Source of the DNA: an uncultured Oscillibacter sp. | GTDB taxonomy: Bacteria; Bacillota; Clostridia; Oscillospirales; Oscillospiraceae | Length of the DNA: 18,436 bases | Assembly: GCA_902476875.1 (NCBI GenBank) | Contig: CABSFC010000048.1 | Span: forward strand, 1-18,436 | Reading direction: 5' to 3' | Shown here: one piece after another, positions 7,795-14,966 of the stretch | Layout of the letters: each line of letters starts with the position of its first letter | Numbering within the stretch: position 1 is the first letter of the stretch | The notes under the pieces: model-generated | What the model was told of the DNA's origin: nothing | Seen by the model: only the letters and a program-made list of their open reading frames with translations | Database searches by the model: none | Position numbers and translations under genes: made by a program

Positions 7795-9131
7795 GCCTTG
7801 TCACCCTGCGGACGGAGCTGCGGCAGGAGCTGAAGCTGACGCCGCAGCTGCTGCAGTCCATGGAGATTTTGCAGATGAACTCCCAGGAGCTGCTGGAGTA
7901 CCTGGGCCGCGTCGCCGAGGAAAACCCCCTGCTGGAGCAGGAGGACGCCCACGACCTCCGCAGCGCCTACGAGGAGCTGCGCCAGAAAGCCAGCTGGATC
8001 GACGGCGGCGTCTACGGCGCCACCTTCACCCACGAGGAGGGCGAGCTGCCGGAGCGGGGCAGGCTGGACCGGGAGACGGAGAGCCTCTCCGCCTTCCTCT
8101 GCGACCAGCTGGAGCGGCGGCGCCTGCCAAAACCTCTGCTGGCCCTGTCCAAATACATCGCCGAGCTGGTGGACGAGGACGGCTACCTGACCGACGAGGA
8201 CATGGAGGGCCTGGCGGAGCTGAAAATCCCCCAAGCCCTCATCGACCAGGCCCTGGAGACCGTCCAGAGCCTGGACCCCGCCGGCGTGGGCGCCCGGAGC
8301 CTGTCGGAGTGTTTGCTGCTCCAGCTGGCCCGGCTGGAGGCCGTCTCCCCCGCCGTCATGGACATCGCCGCCCGGTTCCTGCCGGAGCTGGGCCGGAAGC
8401 ACTACGGCCCCATCTCCCGGGAGTTGGGAATCGGTGTGGAGGAGATCCAGGCGGCGGAGAAGGTCATCGCCGGACTGGACCCCCATCCCGGCCGGGCCTT
8501 CCAGCCGTCGGAGCCCACGGCGTACGTCCGGCCCGACATCTTCATCGTGGAGCTGGACGGCGAGCTGAAGGCGATCCTGAATGAATATTACCTGCCCAGG
8601 GTCTCCGTCAGCACCTATTACGCCAGGCTGCTGAAGGAGTCCGACGAGAAGGAGACCCGGGCGTACTTACAGCAGAAGATGCAGCAGGCCAAGTGGCTGC
8701 TGAACAGTCTGGAGCGCCGGGGCAGCACCCTCCGCCGCTGCGCCGACGCCATTCTGGAGGCCCAGCGCCCCTTCTTCGCCGGGGAGACCGGGGACCTGGC
8801 CCCCATGAACCTCAGCTCCCTGGCGGAGGCGCTGGACGTGCATCCCTCCACCGTCTCCCGGGCCACCCGGGGGAAGTACCTCCAGTGCCGCCAGGGCACC
8901 TATCCCCTGCGGTACTTTTTCAACCGGGCGGTGGGCGAACAGGGCCCGTCCCGGCAGGCGGTGAAGCAGAAGCTGCTGGCCCTGGTCCGGGCCGAGGACC
9001 CCGGCCACCCCCTCAGCGACCAGCGGCTGTGCGTGCTGCTGGCGGCGGACGGCGTGCAGGTGGCCCGCCGGACCGTGGCCAAGTACCGCATCGAGCTGGG
9101 CATCGGGTCGTCCACGGCCAGAAGACGTTAA
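7791..9131 (+). CDS. rpoN: RNA polymerase sigma-54 factor
   Basis: RpoN directs polymerase to -24/-12 promoters and needs an AAA+ activator. The 446-residue protein shows the Gln/Leu-rich region I (LKLTPQLLQSMEILQMNSQE), the core-binding domain in the middle, the HTH segment DVHPSTVSRATRGKYLQC, and the C-terminal RpoN box ARRTVAKYR that reads the -24 element. The residue after the box is Ile where Glu is usual. The GTG start at 7791 overlaps the activator's stop codon by 4 bases (GTGA), so the two are probably translationally coupled; GGGAGGTG lies just upstream. The length is normal. In most Firmicutes rpoN (sigL) stands apart from its targets, so this position next to an activator and a sigma-54 promoter is notable. 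Confidence 0.96.
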   Translation: MSLVTLRTELRQELKLTPQLLQSMEILQMNSQELLEYLGRVAEENPLLEQEDAHDLRSAYEELRQKASWIDGGVYGATFTHEEGELPERGRLDRETESLSAFLCDQLERRRLPKPLLALSKYIAELVDEDGYLTDEDMEGLAELKIPQALIDQALETVQSLDPAGVGARSLSECLLLQLARLEAVSPAVMDIAARFLPELGRKHYGPISRELGIGVEEIQAAEKVIAGLDPHPGRAFQPSEPTAYVRPDIFIVELDGELKAILNEYYLPRVSVSTYYARLLKESDEKETRAYLQQKMQQAKWLLNSLERRGSTLRRCADAILEAQRPFFAGETGDLAPMNLSSLAEALDVHPSTVSRATRGKYLQCRQGTYPLRYFFNRAVGEQGPSRQAVKQKLLALVRAEDPGHPLSDQRLCVLLAADGVQVARRTVAKYRIELGIGSSTARRR

Positions 9132-9167
9132 AAAGCATCCCCATCCTGCCGGATGGGGATGCTTTTT
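9130..9167. terminator. Bidirectional terminator shared by rpoN and arcC
   Basis: A perfect 12-base stem GCATCCCCATCC (9135-9146) / GGATGGGGATGC (9151-9162) with loop TGCC, flanked by A5 on the left and T5 on the right, works on both strands. It overlaps the stop codons of both convergent genes (rpoN 9129-9131, arcC 9166-9168). Confidence 0.92.
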
Positions 9168-10110
9168 ACGCAAAGGTCACCACGGTGCCCGTCTTGCCGT
9201 CCAGAGCGTCCAGGCAGCGGTCCAGACTGGTGATGATGGCCCGCCGGCCGGGGTTCGCCCGGACGAACTTCATGGCCGCCTCCACCTTCGGCAGCATGCT
9301 GCCCACGCCGAACTGGCCCTCCTCCGCGTACCGGGCGGCCTCCGCCAGGCTGAGACGGCCCAGATCCCTCTGGTCCGGCCTGCCGAAGTTGACGGCCACC
9401 TTTTCCACCTCCGTCAAAATCAGCAGCGCGTCGGCGTCCACCTGCTCCGCCAGCAGCTCCGCGGCGAAGTCCTTGTCGATGACTGCCGCCACGCCCTCCA
9501 GGGTGCCGTCCGGGTTCTCCACCACCGGCACGCCGCCGCCCCCGCAGGTGATGACGATGGCGTGGTCCCACAGCAGCCGGACAGCCTCGATCTCCACGAT
9601 CTTTCTCGGCAGCGGCGAGGCCACCACCCGCCGCCAGCCCCGGCCCGCGTCCTCCCGCAGGACGTAGCCCTTCTCCCGCTCCAGCGCCCGGGCCTCCCCG
9701 GCGGTGTAGAAGCAACCAATGGGTTTTGTGGGATTTTGAAACGCCGGGTCGCTCCGGTCCACCACCACCTGGGTGGTGAGGGAGACCACGGGGTAATTGC
9801 GGTTCCGGGCGTTGAGGGCGTATTTCAGGGCCTGCTGGATGTGGTAGCCGATATAGCCCTGGCTCATGGCGCCGCAGACGTCGAAGGGCATGGGCGGCAC
9901 GGTGTCCTTGGCGGTCTCGCTGGCCAGCAGGATGCGGCCCACCTGGGGGCCGTTCCCGTGGACGACGGCCATTTCATAGCCCCGTCGGCTGATCTCCGCG
10001 ATGTGGGCGGCGGTTTTGCGCACCACCTCCAGCTGGGCCTCGGCGGTGGGGGCGGCGTCCTTGGACTGCAGGGCGTTTCCGCCCAGGGCGATGACGATTC
10101 TCTCCGGCAT
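9166..10110 (-). CDS. arcC: Carbamate kinase
   Basis: Carbamate kinase makes ATP from carbamoyl phosphate and ADP, usually as the last step of arginine, agmatine or purine/allantoin breakdown. The 314-residue protein has the expected length. It shows IALGGNAL at the N-terminus, the VHGNGPQVG motif near residue 50, TCGGGGVPV near 200, and the DKDFAAELLAEQVDADAL segment, all typical of the amino-acid-kinase fold of this family. The ATG has AAAGGAAG upstream. It is flanked by terminators on both sides and so appears monocistronic; no arginine deiminase or transcarbamylase gene is in the window, so the source of its carbamoyl phosphate is unknown. I saw no convincing promoter upstream. Confidence 0.95.
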   Translation of the reverse strand: MPERIVIALGGNALQSKDAAPTAEAQLEVVRKTAAHIAEISRRGYEMAVVHGNGPQVGRILLASETAKDTVPPMPFDVCGAMSQGYIGYHIQQALKYALNARNRNYPVVSLTTQVVVDRSDPAFQNPTKPIGCFYTAGEARALEREKGYVLREDAGRGWRRVVASPLPRKIVEIEAVRLLWDHAIVITCGGGGVPVVENPDGTLEGVAAVIDKDFAAELLAEQVDADALLILTEVEKVAVNFGRPDQRDLGRLSLAEAARYAEEGQFGVGSMLPKVEAAMKFVRANPGRRAIITSLDRCLDALDGKTGTVVTFA

Positions 10111-10185
10111 GTGTGCAACTTCCTTTCCAGACTTTTGCAGCTATGTTGCGCGGAAAGGCGGTTTTTATGCGGAACTCCCATGGAA

Positions 10186-10227
10186 AAGGCAGAGGAAAAA
10201 AACGCGGCGCGTTTTTTCCTCTGCCTT
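10186..10227. terminator. Long hairpin terminator between copA and arcC
   Basis: The arms AAGGCAGAGG (10186-10195) and CCTCTGCCTT (10218-10227) enclose an A7/T6 tract and a CGC/GCG core near 10203-10211. On the minus strand the core hairpin is followed by a T-run, fitting termination of the csoR-copA transcript 20 bases after the copA stop; the symmetry may allow it to act both ways. Confidence 0.8.
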
Positions 10228-10246
10228 GCTCTCTCCAGGGCAATTT

Positions 10247-10456
10247 TTACTGGATGGCGGCGACTTTATAGTCCTGGTCCTCCACCGCCTTTTTCAGCAC
10301 ATCGTCGGCCACCCCGGCCTTCAACGTCACCACGGCGGTGCCCGCCTCGTGGCTGACCACGGCCTGCTCCACCTCCGGCAGCGCCTCCAGCGCCTTCTTC
10401 ACCCGGGCCTCGCAGTGTCCGCACATCATGCCCTCGATCTTCATGGTCTTTTCCAT
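10247..10456 (-). CDS. copZ: Possible internal start giving a free CopZ-like copper chaperone
   Basis: Inside copA, in the same frame, an ATG at 10456 (residue 770) is preceded by AAGGAGGAG at 10474-10466 with a 9-base spacer, a better ribosome binding site than that of copA itself. The product would be 69 residues beginning MEKTMKIEGMMCGHC, the size and sequence type of stand-alone CopZ/HMA chaperones, which carry Cu(I) to CopA and CsoR. Either this is a copA-copZ pair whose stop codon was lost, or both the fusion and the free chaperone are made from one message. The signal is direct; use in the cell is inference. Confidence 0.5.
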   Translation of the reverse strand: MEKTMKIEGMMCGHCEARVKKALEALPEVEQAVVSHEAGTAVVTLKAGVADDVLKKAVEDQDYKVAAIQ

Positions 10457-12763
10457 CGTCGTTTGCTCCTCCTTGTGTTTGACTTTGATCTTTTTATCCT
10501 TACTGGCGTCCCGCAGGTCGAACAGGTTCAGCCGCAGGGCGTTGGAAACCACGCAGAAGCTGGAAAGGCTCATGGCCGCCGCGCCGAACATGGGGTTCAG
10601 CGTCAGGCCCAGCGGGATAAACACACCGGCGGCCAGGGGGATGCCGATGGTGTTGTAGAAAAACGCCCAGAACAAATTCTGGTGGATGTTCCGCAGGGTG
10701 GCCCGGCTGAGCCTGATGGCGGCGGGCACGTCGGAAAGACGGCTCTTCATCAGCACCACGTCCGCCGCGTCGATGGCCACGTCCGTGCCCGCGCCGATGG
10801 CGATGCCGGTGTCCGCCCGGGTCAGGGCCGGGGCGTCGTTGATGCCGTCGCCCACCATGGCGACTTTCCCCTTCTGCTTCAGACGGCGGATGACGCTCTC
10901 CTTGCCGTCCGGCAGCACGCCGGCGATGACCTCGTCCACGCCGGCCTGCGCGCCGATGGCCCTGGCGGTGCGCTCGTTGTCGCCGGTGAGCATGACCACG
11001 CGGATGCCCATGTTTTGCAGCTCCCGGACAGCCTGGGGGCTGTCCTCCTTGATAACGTCCGCCACGGCGATGATGCCGGCGAGCCTGCCGTCCCGGCTGA
11101 AGAACAGGGGCGTCTTGCCCTGCTCCGCCAGGGCCTCGGCCCGCGTTTTGATTTCAGCGGGGACCTCCGCCTGGGCGCTGATGAAGTTCAGGTTGCCGCC
11201 GTCCAGCCTGGCGCCGTTCCACACGGCGGTCAAGCCGTTGCCCGGCAGGGCCTGGAAGTCCGTGACCTCCTCCGCTGTCAGCTGCCGCTCCTCCGCGGTC
11301 CGCAGGATGGCCCGGGCCAGGGGATGCTCACTCTTCCTCTCCAGCGCGTAGGCCAGCCGCAGAAGCTCCTCCTCGCCGGCGCCGGGGGCGGGCAGGATGT
11401 CCGTGACCCTCGGCTCGCCGCTGGTGATGGTGCCGGTCTTGTCCAGGGCCACGATCTCGGTCCGTCCGGCGGCCTCCAGGGAGGCGGCGGTCTTGAACAG
11501 GATGCCGTTTTTCGCGCCCAGGCCGTTGCCCACCATGATGGCCACCGGCGTGGCAAGCCCCAGGGCGCAGGGGCAGGAGATGACCAGCACGGAGATGCCC
11601 CGGGCCAGGGCGAAACCCACGGTCCGGCCCAGCAGCAGCCAGACGGCGGTGGTGATCACCGCGATGGTGATGACCGCCGGGACGAAGATGCCGGAGACCT
11701 TGTCCGCGATCTTGGCGATGGGGGCCTTGGTGGCCGCCGCGTCGCTGACCATCTGGATGATCTGGGACAGCGTGGTGTCCTCGCCCACCCGGGTGGCCCG
11801 GCACCTGATGAAGCCGGACTGGTTCACCGTGGCGGCGGAGACCGCGTCCCCGGCGGCCTTGTCCACCGGGATGCTCTCGCCGGTGAGGGCGGACTCGTTC
11901 ACCGCGCTGCTGCCCTCCAGCACCACGCCGTCCACGGGGATGTTCTCGCCGGGGCGGACCACGAAGACGTCGCCCTTTTGCACCTGGTCGATGGAGACCT
12001 CGGTCTCCACGCCGTCCCGCGCCACCGTGGCGGTCTTGGGGGCCAGCTTCATCAGACCCTTCAGCGCGTCGGTGGTCCTGCCCTTGGAGCGGGCCTCCAG
12101 CATCTTGCCCACGGTGATGAGGGTCAGGATCATGGCGGCGGACTCAAAGTAGAACTCCATCATATAGGTCATGACGGCGTCCATGTCCATGTCCGCCTGG
12201 GCCCGGGTCATGGCGAACAGGGCGTAGGTGCTGTAGACAAAGGCCGCCGTGGAGCCCAGGGCCACCAGGGTGTCCATGTTGGGCGAGCGGTGCCACAGGC
12301 TTTTAAAACCGCTGACGAAGAACTTCTGGTTGATGACCATGATGATGACCGTCAGCAGCAGCTGGGTCAGGCCCATGGCCACGTGGTTGCCGTCATAGAA
12401 GGCCGGCAGGGGCCAGCCCCACATCATGTGGCCCATGGAGAAATACATCAAAACCAGCAAAAAGCCCACGGACCAGAGGAGCCGCCGCTTTAAAACGGGC
12501 GTCTCCCGGTCCTTCAGGGCGTCCTCGGCCTCCGCCGCGCCGGGGGCTTTGCCGGCGGCGGACGCGTCCTTCTCCGACGCGCCGTACCCCGCGCCCTCCA
12601 CGGCGGCGATGATCTCCCGGGGCGCGGCGGTGCCCTCCACGCCCATGGAGTTGGTCAGCAGGCTCACCGAGCAGGCCGTGACGCCCGGCACCTTGGATAC
12701 GGCCTTTTCCACCCGGGCGCCGCAGGCCGCGCAGCTCATGCCCGTAACATTGTATTGCTTCAT
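10247..12763 (-). CDS. copA: Copper-exporting P1B-type ATPase with N- and C-terminal heavy-metal domains
   Basis: CopA pumps Cu(I) out of the cytoplasm. The 838-residue protein has an N-terminal metal-binding domain (GMSCAACG, 8-15), membrane helices, the TGES actuator motif, the metal-translocating CPC at 397-399, DKTGT with phosphorylated Asp441, SEHPLA, and GDGINDAP. The copper-specific YN (FFYNTIG) and MSLSS residues are in the last two helices. After the final helix comes a charged linker and then a second heavy-metal domain with GMMCGHC (from about 770), which looks like CopZ joined in frame. The start ATG follows GGGGAGAT, 22 bases after csoR, so both are co-transcribed and repressed by CsoR. 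Silver is a possible second substrate. Confidence 0.96.
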   Translation of the reverse strand: MKQYNVTGMSCAACGARVEKAVSKVPGVTACSVSLLTNSMGVEGTAAPREIIAAVEGAGYGASEKDASAAGKAPGAAEAEDALKDRETPVLKRRLLWSVGFLLVLMYFSMGHMMWGWPLPAFYDGNHVAMGLTQLLLTVIIMVINQKFFVSGFKSLWHRSPNMDTLVALGSTAAFVYSTYALFAMTRAQADMDMDAVMTYMMEFYFESAAMILTLITVGKMLEARSKGRTTDALKGLMKLAPKTATVARDGVETEVSIDQVQKGDVFVVRPGENIPVDGVVLEGSSAVNESALTGESIPVDKAAGDAVSAATVNQSGFIRCRATRVGEDTTLSQIIQMVSDAAATKAPIAKIADKVSGIFVPAVITIAVITTAVWLLLGRTVGFALARGISVLVISCPCALGLATPVAIMVGNGLGAKNGILFKTAASLEAAGRTEIVALDKTGTITSGEPRVTDILPAPGAGEEELLRLAYALERKSEHPLARAILRTAEERQLTAEEVTDFQALPGNGLTAVWNGARLDGGNLNFISAQAEVPAEIKTRAEALAEQGKTPLFFSRDGRLAGIIAVADVIKEDSPQAVRELQNMGIRVVMLTGDNERTARAIGAQAGVDEVIAGVLPDGKESVIRRLKQKGKVAMVGDGINDAPALTRADTGIAIGAGTDVAIDAADVVLMKSRLSDVPAAIRLSRATLRNIHQNLFWAFFYNTIGIPLAAGVFIPLGLTLNPMFGAAAMSLSSFCVVSNALRLNLFDLRDASKDKKIKVKHKEEQTTMEKTMKIEGMMCGHCEARVKKALEALPEVEQAVVSHEAGTAVVTLKAGVADDVLKKAVEDQDYKVAAIQ

Positions 12764-12785
12764 GGATAATCTCCCCGAATCTGTC

Positions 12786-13088
12786 TTATTTCATCAGCTT
12801 TTGCAGGGTCGCGAGCAGCTCGTCGATGGTCTCGTCCCTGCCGTCCCGGATGTCCTGGGCCACACAGGTGCGGATGTGCTCCGCCAGCAGCTCGCGGCTG
12901 AACGCGTTCAGCGCCGCGTTGGCCGCCGCCACCTGGGCCAGGATATCCGTGCAGTAGGCGCTCTTCTCCACCATCCCGCGGATGCCCCGGACCTGCCCCT
13001 CGATGCGGTTCAGGCGGTGGATCAGGCGCTTATACTCCTCCTCGGAGCGCTCCTTCGTCCGCAGACAGCAGCAATCCCGACATTCCAT
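12786..13088 (-). CDS. csoR: Copper-sensing transcriptional repressor CsoR
   Basis: CsoR is a small all-helical tetramer that leaves DNA when it binds Cu(I). The 100-residue protein has the three copper ligands with the exact family spacing: Cys46 (AYCTDIL), His71 and Cys75 (EHIRTC), i.e. +25 and +29. The core LNRIEGQVRGIRGMVE is typical. It has an extra N-terminal Cys cluster (CRDCCC). I chose the ATG at 13088, since GAGGGAGG lies 8 bases upstream; an ATG at 13106 is also in frame but overlaps the ribosome binding site. The operators in its promoter and the copA gene downstream agree. The DUF156 relative FrmR is excluded by the copper ligand set and context. Confidence 0.95.
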   Translation of the reverse strand: MECRDCCCLRTKERSEEEYKRLIHRLNRIEGQVRGIRGMVEKSAYCTDILAQVAAANAALNAFSRELLAEHIRTCVAQDIRDGRDETIDELLATLQKLMK

Positions 13089-13110
13089 CCGTGACGCCTC
13101 CCTCATAAAA

Positions 13111-13160
13111 ATACCCGGTGGGGGTATCTATACAGTATACCCCCGCCGGGTATTTGTCAA
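13111..13160 (-). promoter_or_regulatory. csoR-copA promoter with two CsoR operators
   Basis: On the minus strand TTGACA (13160-13155) is followed after 15 bases by TATACT (13139-13134). Two 17-base operators of the form ATACCC-N5-GGGTAT lie at 13137-13153, between -35 and -10, and at 13111-13127, just downstream of the start. The two are near mirror images of each other (17 of 18 bases including flanks), with centres 26 bases apart. A lone ATACCC half-site follows at 13160-13165. The short 15-base spacer suggests a weak promoter; TACTGT at 17 bases is the alternative -10. Confidence 0.85.
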
Positions 13161-13327
13161 TACCCATTTGCAAGTTTTTAGAAATCCGCCTTCCAGTTGG
13201 CGAAGATGCGCGCGGTCTCCTCCAGGAATTCATGGGCGTGCCGGGCGGTTGCCGCGGCGCGGCGTGGGTCCGAATCTCTCCATTTGCGACCGCGTCTATT
13301 CCCGGGATGCCCGCCGCCATTATTAAT
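13161..13327. other. Intergenic stretch between csoR and metY promoters
   Basis: About 170 GC-rich bases with no gene I can support. A minus-strand frame ending at 13178 (last residues ARHAHEFLEETARIFANWKADF region) could be the tail of a decayed gene, and 13264-13281 loosely recalls a tRNA T-arm, but neither is convincing. Confidence 0.4.
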
Positions 13328-13348
13328 AACCAACAAAGTAGGTTGGTT
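13328..13348. promoter_or_regulatory. Palindromic operator candidate upstream of the metY promoter
   Basis: AACCAAC-N7-GTTGGTT is a perfect inverted repeat ending 21 bases before the -35 box. One more AACCAAC half-site lies at 13406-13412, at the predicted start site. The position fits a sulfur regulator; an Rrf2/CymR-type protein is a guess. Confidence 0.5.
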
Positions 13349-13369
13349 GGAAATATTTTTAAAACAGGC

Positions 13370-13398
13370 TTGACAAAAAAGCGGGCGATGGCTATAAT
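13370..13398 (+). promoter_or_regulatory. Consensus sigma-70 promoter of the metY leader
   Basis: TTGACA at 13370-13375, a 17-base spacer and TATAAT at 13393-13398 match the consensus perfectly. The start is expected near 13405. So strong a promoter suggests control after initiation, in line with the leader terminator. Confidence 0.95.
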
Positions 13399-13448
13399 CC
13401 ATATAAACCAACTAACAAACTATGTTAATGAAAAGGAGGCGTCCGGAT

Positions 13449-13568
13449 ATGCGCGGCATCTTTCTCCGGCTTCTGCGAAGCAATTTCCGCTGTGGGCGAA
13501 TGTTGAACTCCCGGGCTGTCCATATGGCCGGGCGTTTCACCGCGCCCTCGGTCCGCCTCTGTCGGTGA
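13449..13568 (+). CDS. 39-residue leader peptide upstream of metY
   Basis: An ATG follows AAGGAGG (13433-13439) with a 9-base spacer, the best ribosome binding site in the region. The peptide is rich in Arg (9 of 39 residues), starts MRGIFLRLLRSNFRCGR, has Cys at residues 15 and 38 and Met at 18 and 26, and ends RLCR before a TGA at 13566. It lies wholly in the 260-base leader between a consensus promoter and a terminator, so I infer a regulatory leader ORF rather than a protein with its own job. It matches no leader peptide I can name with certainty. Confidence 0.6.
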   Translation: MRGIFLRLLRSNFRCGRMLNSRAVHMAGRFTAPSVRLCR

Positions 13569-13627
13569 GACACAGGGATCGTGCCATATCCAGTCCGGGA
13601 GCCGCCGCAGCTTTCCCGGGCTTTTTT
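13508..13627 (+). promoter_or_regulatory. Attenuator: terminator with competing antiterminator pairing
   Basis: The terminator pairs GTCCGGGA (13593-13600) with TCCCGGGC (13614-13621) and is followed by T6 (13622-13627), 38 bases before the metY ATG. The segment CTCCCGGGC (13508-13516) inside the leader ORF repeats the right arm and can pair over 9 bases with 13593-13601, which would disrupt the terminator. A local hairpin (13510-13514 with 13528-13532) competes for the same segment. The alternative pairings are seen directly; the sensed signal is not. Confidence 0.65.
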
Positions 13628-13665
13628 GCCGCCAAAATTCAAAAATAAGAAAGAGGTCACCTGTT

Positions 13666-14949
13666 ATGAGCAACTATAAATTTGAGACCCTCCAGCTCCA
13701 CGTCGGCCAGGAGCAGCCCGACCCCGCCACCGATTCCCGGGCCGTGCCCATCTACCAGACCACGTCCTACGTGTTCCGCGACTCCGCCCACGCCGCCGCC
13801 CGCTTCGGACTGGCCGACGCCGGCAACATTTACGGCCGCCTGACCAACTCCACCCAGGACGTGCTGGAAAAGCGTCTGGCCGCTCTGGAGGGCGGCGTGG
13901 CGGCCCTGGCTCTGGCCTCCGGCGCCGCCGCCATCACCTACGCCATCCAGGCCCTGGCCCAGGCGGGGGACCACATCGTGGCCCAGAAGACCATCTACGG
14001 CGGCAGCTACAACCTGCTGGCCCACACCCTGCCCCAGTTCGGCGTGACCACCACCTTTGTGGACGCCCACGATCTGGCGGAGGTGGAGGGGGCCATCCAG
14101 GATAACACCAAGGCCGTCTACCTGGAGACCCTGGGCAACCCCAACAGCGACATCCCTGATATCGACGCCATCGCCGAGATCGCCCACAGGCATGGCCTGC
14201 CCCTGGTCATCGACAACACCTTCGGCACCCCCTACCTGATCCGGCCCATCGAGCACGGCGCGGACATCGTGGTCCACTCCGCCACCAAGTTCATCGGCGG
14301 TCACGGCACCACCCTGGGCGGCGTCATCGTGGACTCCGGCAAGTTCGACTGGAGGGCTTCCGGCAAGTACGCCCCCATCGCCGCCCCCAACCCCAGCTAC
14401 CACGGCGTCAGCTTCGTGGACGCCGCCGGCCCCGCCGCTTTCGTCACCTACATCCGGGCCATCCTCCTGCGGGACACCGGCGCCACCATCTCCCCCTTCA
14501 ACGCGTTTTTGCTGCTTCAGGGCGTGGAGACCCTGTCCCTGCGGCTGGACCGCCACGCGGAAAACACAAAGAAGGTGGTGGCGTTCCTGGCGAACCATCC
14601 CCAGGTGGAGCACGTGAACCATCCCTCCCTGCCGAACCACCCGGACCACGCCCTGTACGAGAAGTACTTCCCCAATGGCGGCGCGTCCATCTTCACCTTT
14701 GAGATCAGGGGCGGCCAGGAGGAGGCTCACAGGTTCATTGACAATCTGGAGATCTTCTCCCTGCTTGCCAACGTGGCCGACGTGAAGTCCCTGGTCATCC
14801 ACCCCGCCACCACCACCCACTCCCAGCTCAGCCCCGAGGAGCTGCTGGACCAGGGCATCAAGCCCAACACCATCCGCCTCTCCATCGGCACCGAGCATAT
14901 CGACGACATCATCGCCGACCTGGAGAAGGGCTTCGCGGCTGTCAAGTGA
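13666..14949 (+). CDS. metY: O-acetylhomoserine sulfhydrylase (aminocarboxypropyltransferase)
   Basis: This PLP enzyme makes homocysteine from O-acetylhomoserine and sulfide, feeding methionine synthesis, and in some species acts on O-acetylserine. The 427-residue protein has the length of the MetY class, longer than MetB/MetC (~380-400). The PLP-binding Lys208 is in SATKFIGGHGTT, with the cofactor ring-stacking segment GSYNLL near 113-118, DNTFGTPYL near 183-191, and the C-terminal RLSIGTEHIDDIIADLEKG. The ATG follows AAAGAGGT. It is preceded by a consensus promoter, a leader ORF and a terminator, and followed by a strong terminator, so it appears monocistronic and controlled by attenuation. 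MetY is preferred over cystathionine lyases because of length and the LETLGNPNSDIPDI segment. Confidence 0.93.
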   Translation: MSNYKFETLQLHVGQEQPDPATDSRAVPIYQTTSYVFRDSAHAAARFGLADAGNIYGRLTNSTQDVLEKRLAALEGGVAALALASGAAAITYAIQALAQAGDHIVAQKTIYGGSYNLLAHTLPQFGVTTTFVDAHDLAEVEGAIQDNTKAVYLETLGNPNSDIPDIDAIAEIAHRHGLPLVIDNTFGTPYLIRPIEHGADIVVHSATKFIGGHGTTLGGVIVDSGKFDWRASGKYAPIAAPNPSYHGVSFVDAAGPAAFVTYIRAILLRDTGATISPFNAFLLLQGVETLSLRLDRHAENTKKVVAFLANHPQVEHVNHPSLPNHPDHALYEKYFPNGGASIFTFEIRGGQEEAHRFIDNLEIFSLLANVADVKSLVIHPATTTHSQLSPEELLDQGIKPNTIRLSIGTEHIDDIIADLEKGFAAVK

Positions 14950-14966
14950 GTTTCCGGACAAACAGC

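Noticed and set aside
10114..10129. Minus-strand TGGAAAGGAAGTTGCA, a -24/-12-like match before arcC
   Set aside because: Its predicted start would fall inside the arcC coding region, and the same bases hold the ribosome binding site, so it is probably a chance match.
13264..13281. tRNA T-arm-like stretch (GGGTCCGAATC)
   Set aside because: The T-stem does not close, and no acceptor, D or anticodon arm can be drawn around it.
13178..13411. Minus-strand 77-codon frame between csoR and the metY promoter
   Set aside because: Its start overlaps the metY promoter, it has no ribosome binding site, and the sequence is not recognised; at most the 13178-13318 part is the tail of a decayed gene.
13399..13665. 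T-box or SAM riboswitch in the metY leader
   Set aside because: An ACCGCG occurs near 13539, but the T-box TGGN bulge and the Stem I features are missing, and no SAM-I core is visible; the leader ORF and competing pairings explain the terminator better.
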